A DNA stretch of 64,000 bases from Ophiura sarsii (Eukaryota; Echinodermata; Ophiuroidea; Amphilepidida; Ophiuridae). Under the pieces are notes generated by a model that had not been told where the DNA came from, ran no database searches, and saw only the letters and a program-made list of their open reading frames with translations. This document shows, in pieces, positions 63,909 to 64,000 of this stretch (position 1 is its first letter; the number at the start of each line of letters is the position of its first letter). The position numbers were made by a program, and so were the translations under genes. Location: positions 2,069,805-2,133,804 of the forward strand of contig CM069455.1 of assembly GCA_035610835.1 (NCBI GenBank), read 5' to 3'.

Positions 63909-64000
63909 AGTAGGATCCTGGCTGAATATGATTGAAAACAGGAAACAAGATATTACGATATTCGTCCACAGTCAGCTAGTCAGGTTCATATTTCGGGGAT

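Overview
The window looks like a transposon-rich chromosomal stretch from an animal, most probably a marine invertebrate deuterostome such as an echinoderm or hemichordate. The evidence is an intronless leucine-rich-repeat GPCR of the glycoprotein-hormone/relaxin receptor type, an FKBP6-like TPR gene with GT-AG introns, two C2H2 zinc-finger arrays, and many mobile elements (Ty3/Gypsy, Penelope-like, CR1/L2-type LINEs, hAT-type and TTAA-flanked MITEs). No bacterial gene organisation is present. The species call is an inference.

1-15,297: one very large and apparently very young Ty3/Gypsy LTR retrotransposon. The window starts inside its 5' LTR. Then come a primer-binding site, a gag ORF of 1,266 codons, a pol ORF in the -1 frame reached through a GGGAAAC slippery heptamer, two short 3' ORFs where an envelope gene would sit (one single-pass membrane protein, one coiled coil), a polypurine tract and a 3' LTR of about 4 kb. 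The visible 659 bp of the two LTRs match by eye with no difference. All coding frames are open.

15,298-24,841: a decayed Penelope-like element with a GIY-YIG remnant, two exons of a minus-strand FKBP6-like gene (one with two frameshifts), a degenerate minisatellite, two adjacent AT-rich palindromes of about 0.7 kb, and MITEs. 24,842-27,646 holds the intact LRR-GPCR, with 13 almost identical 72-bp LRR units. It is followed by a 117-bp tandem repeat (27,842-29,990) interrupted by a TA-flanked transposon.

30,000-47,500: almost entirely mobile and repeat DNA. The best-resolved part is a nested stack: a palindromic MITE was invaded by LINE A (9-bp target duplication), which was invaded by a 5'-truncated CR1/L2-like LINE B (11-bp target duplication). 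Other elements are an AGGGACCG-TIR element, a third LINE fragment, a long TIR element, ~290-bp tandem repeats and a hAT MITE with a perfect 8-bp target duplication.

47,560-64,000: two duplicated zinc-finger loci on the minus strand, about 15 kb apart. The left one is broken by several frameshifts; the right one is open for 319 codons and then broken. Between them lie inverted-repeat elements, long homopolymer G/C tracts and a recurring 16-mer.

Host genes are sparse. Only the GPCR and the right zinc-finger ORF look intact. Because more than 10 kb of retroelement coding sequence and the GPCR are free of frameshifts, the frameshifts in the FKBP6-like exon and left zinc-finger copy are more likely real decay than general sequencing error.
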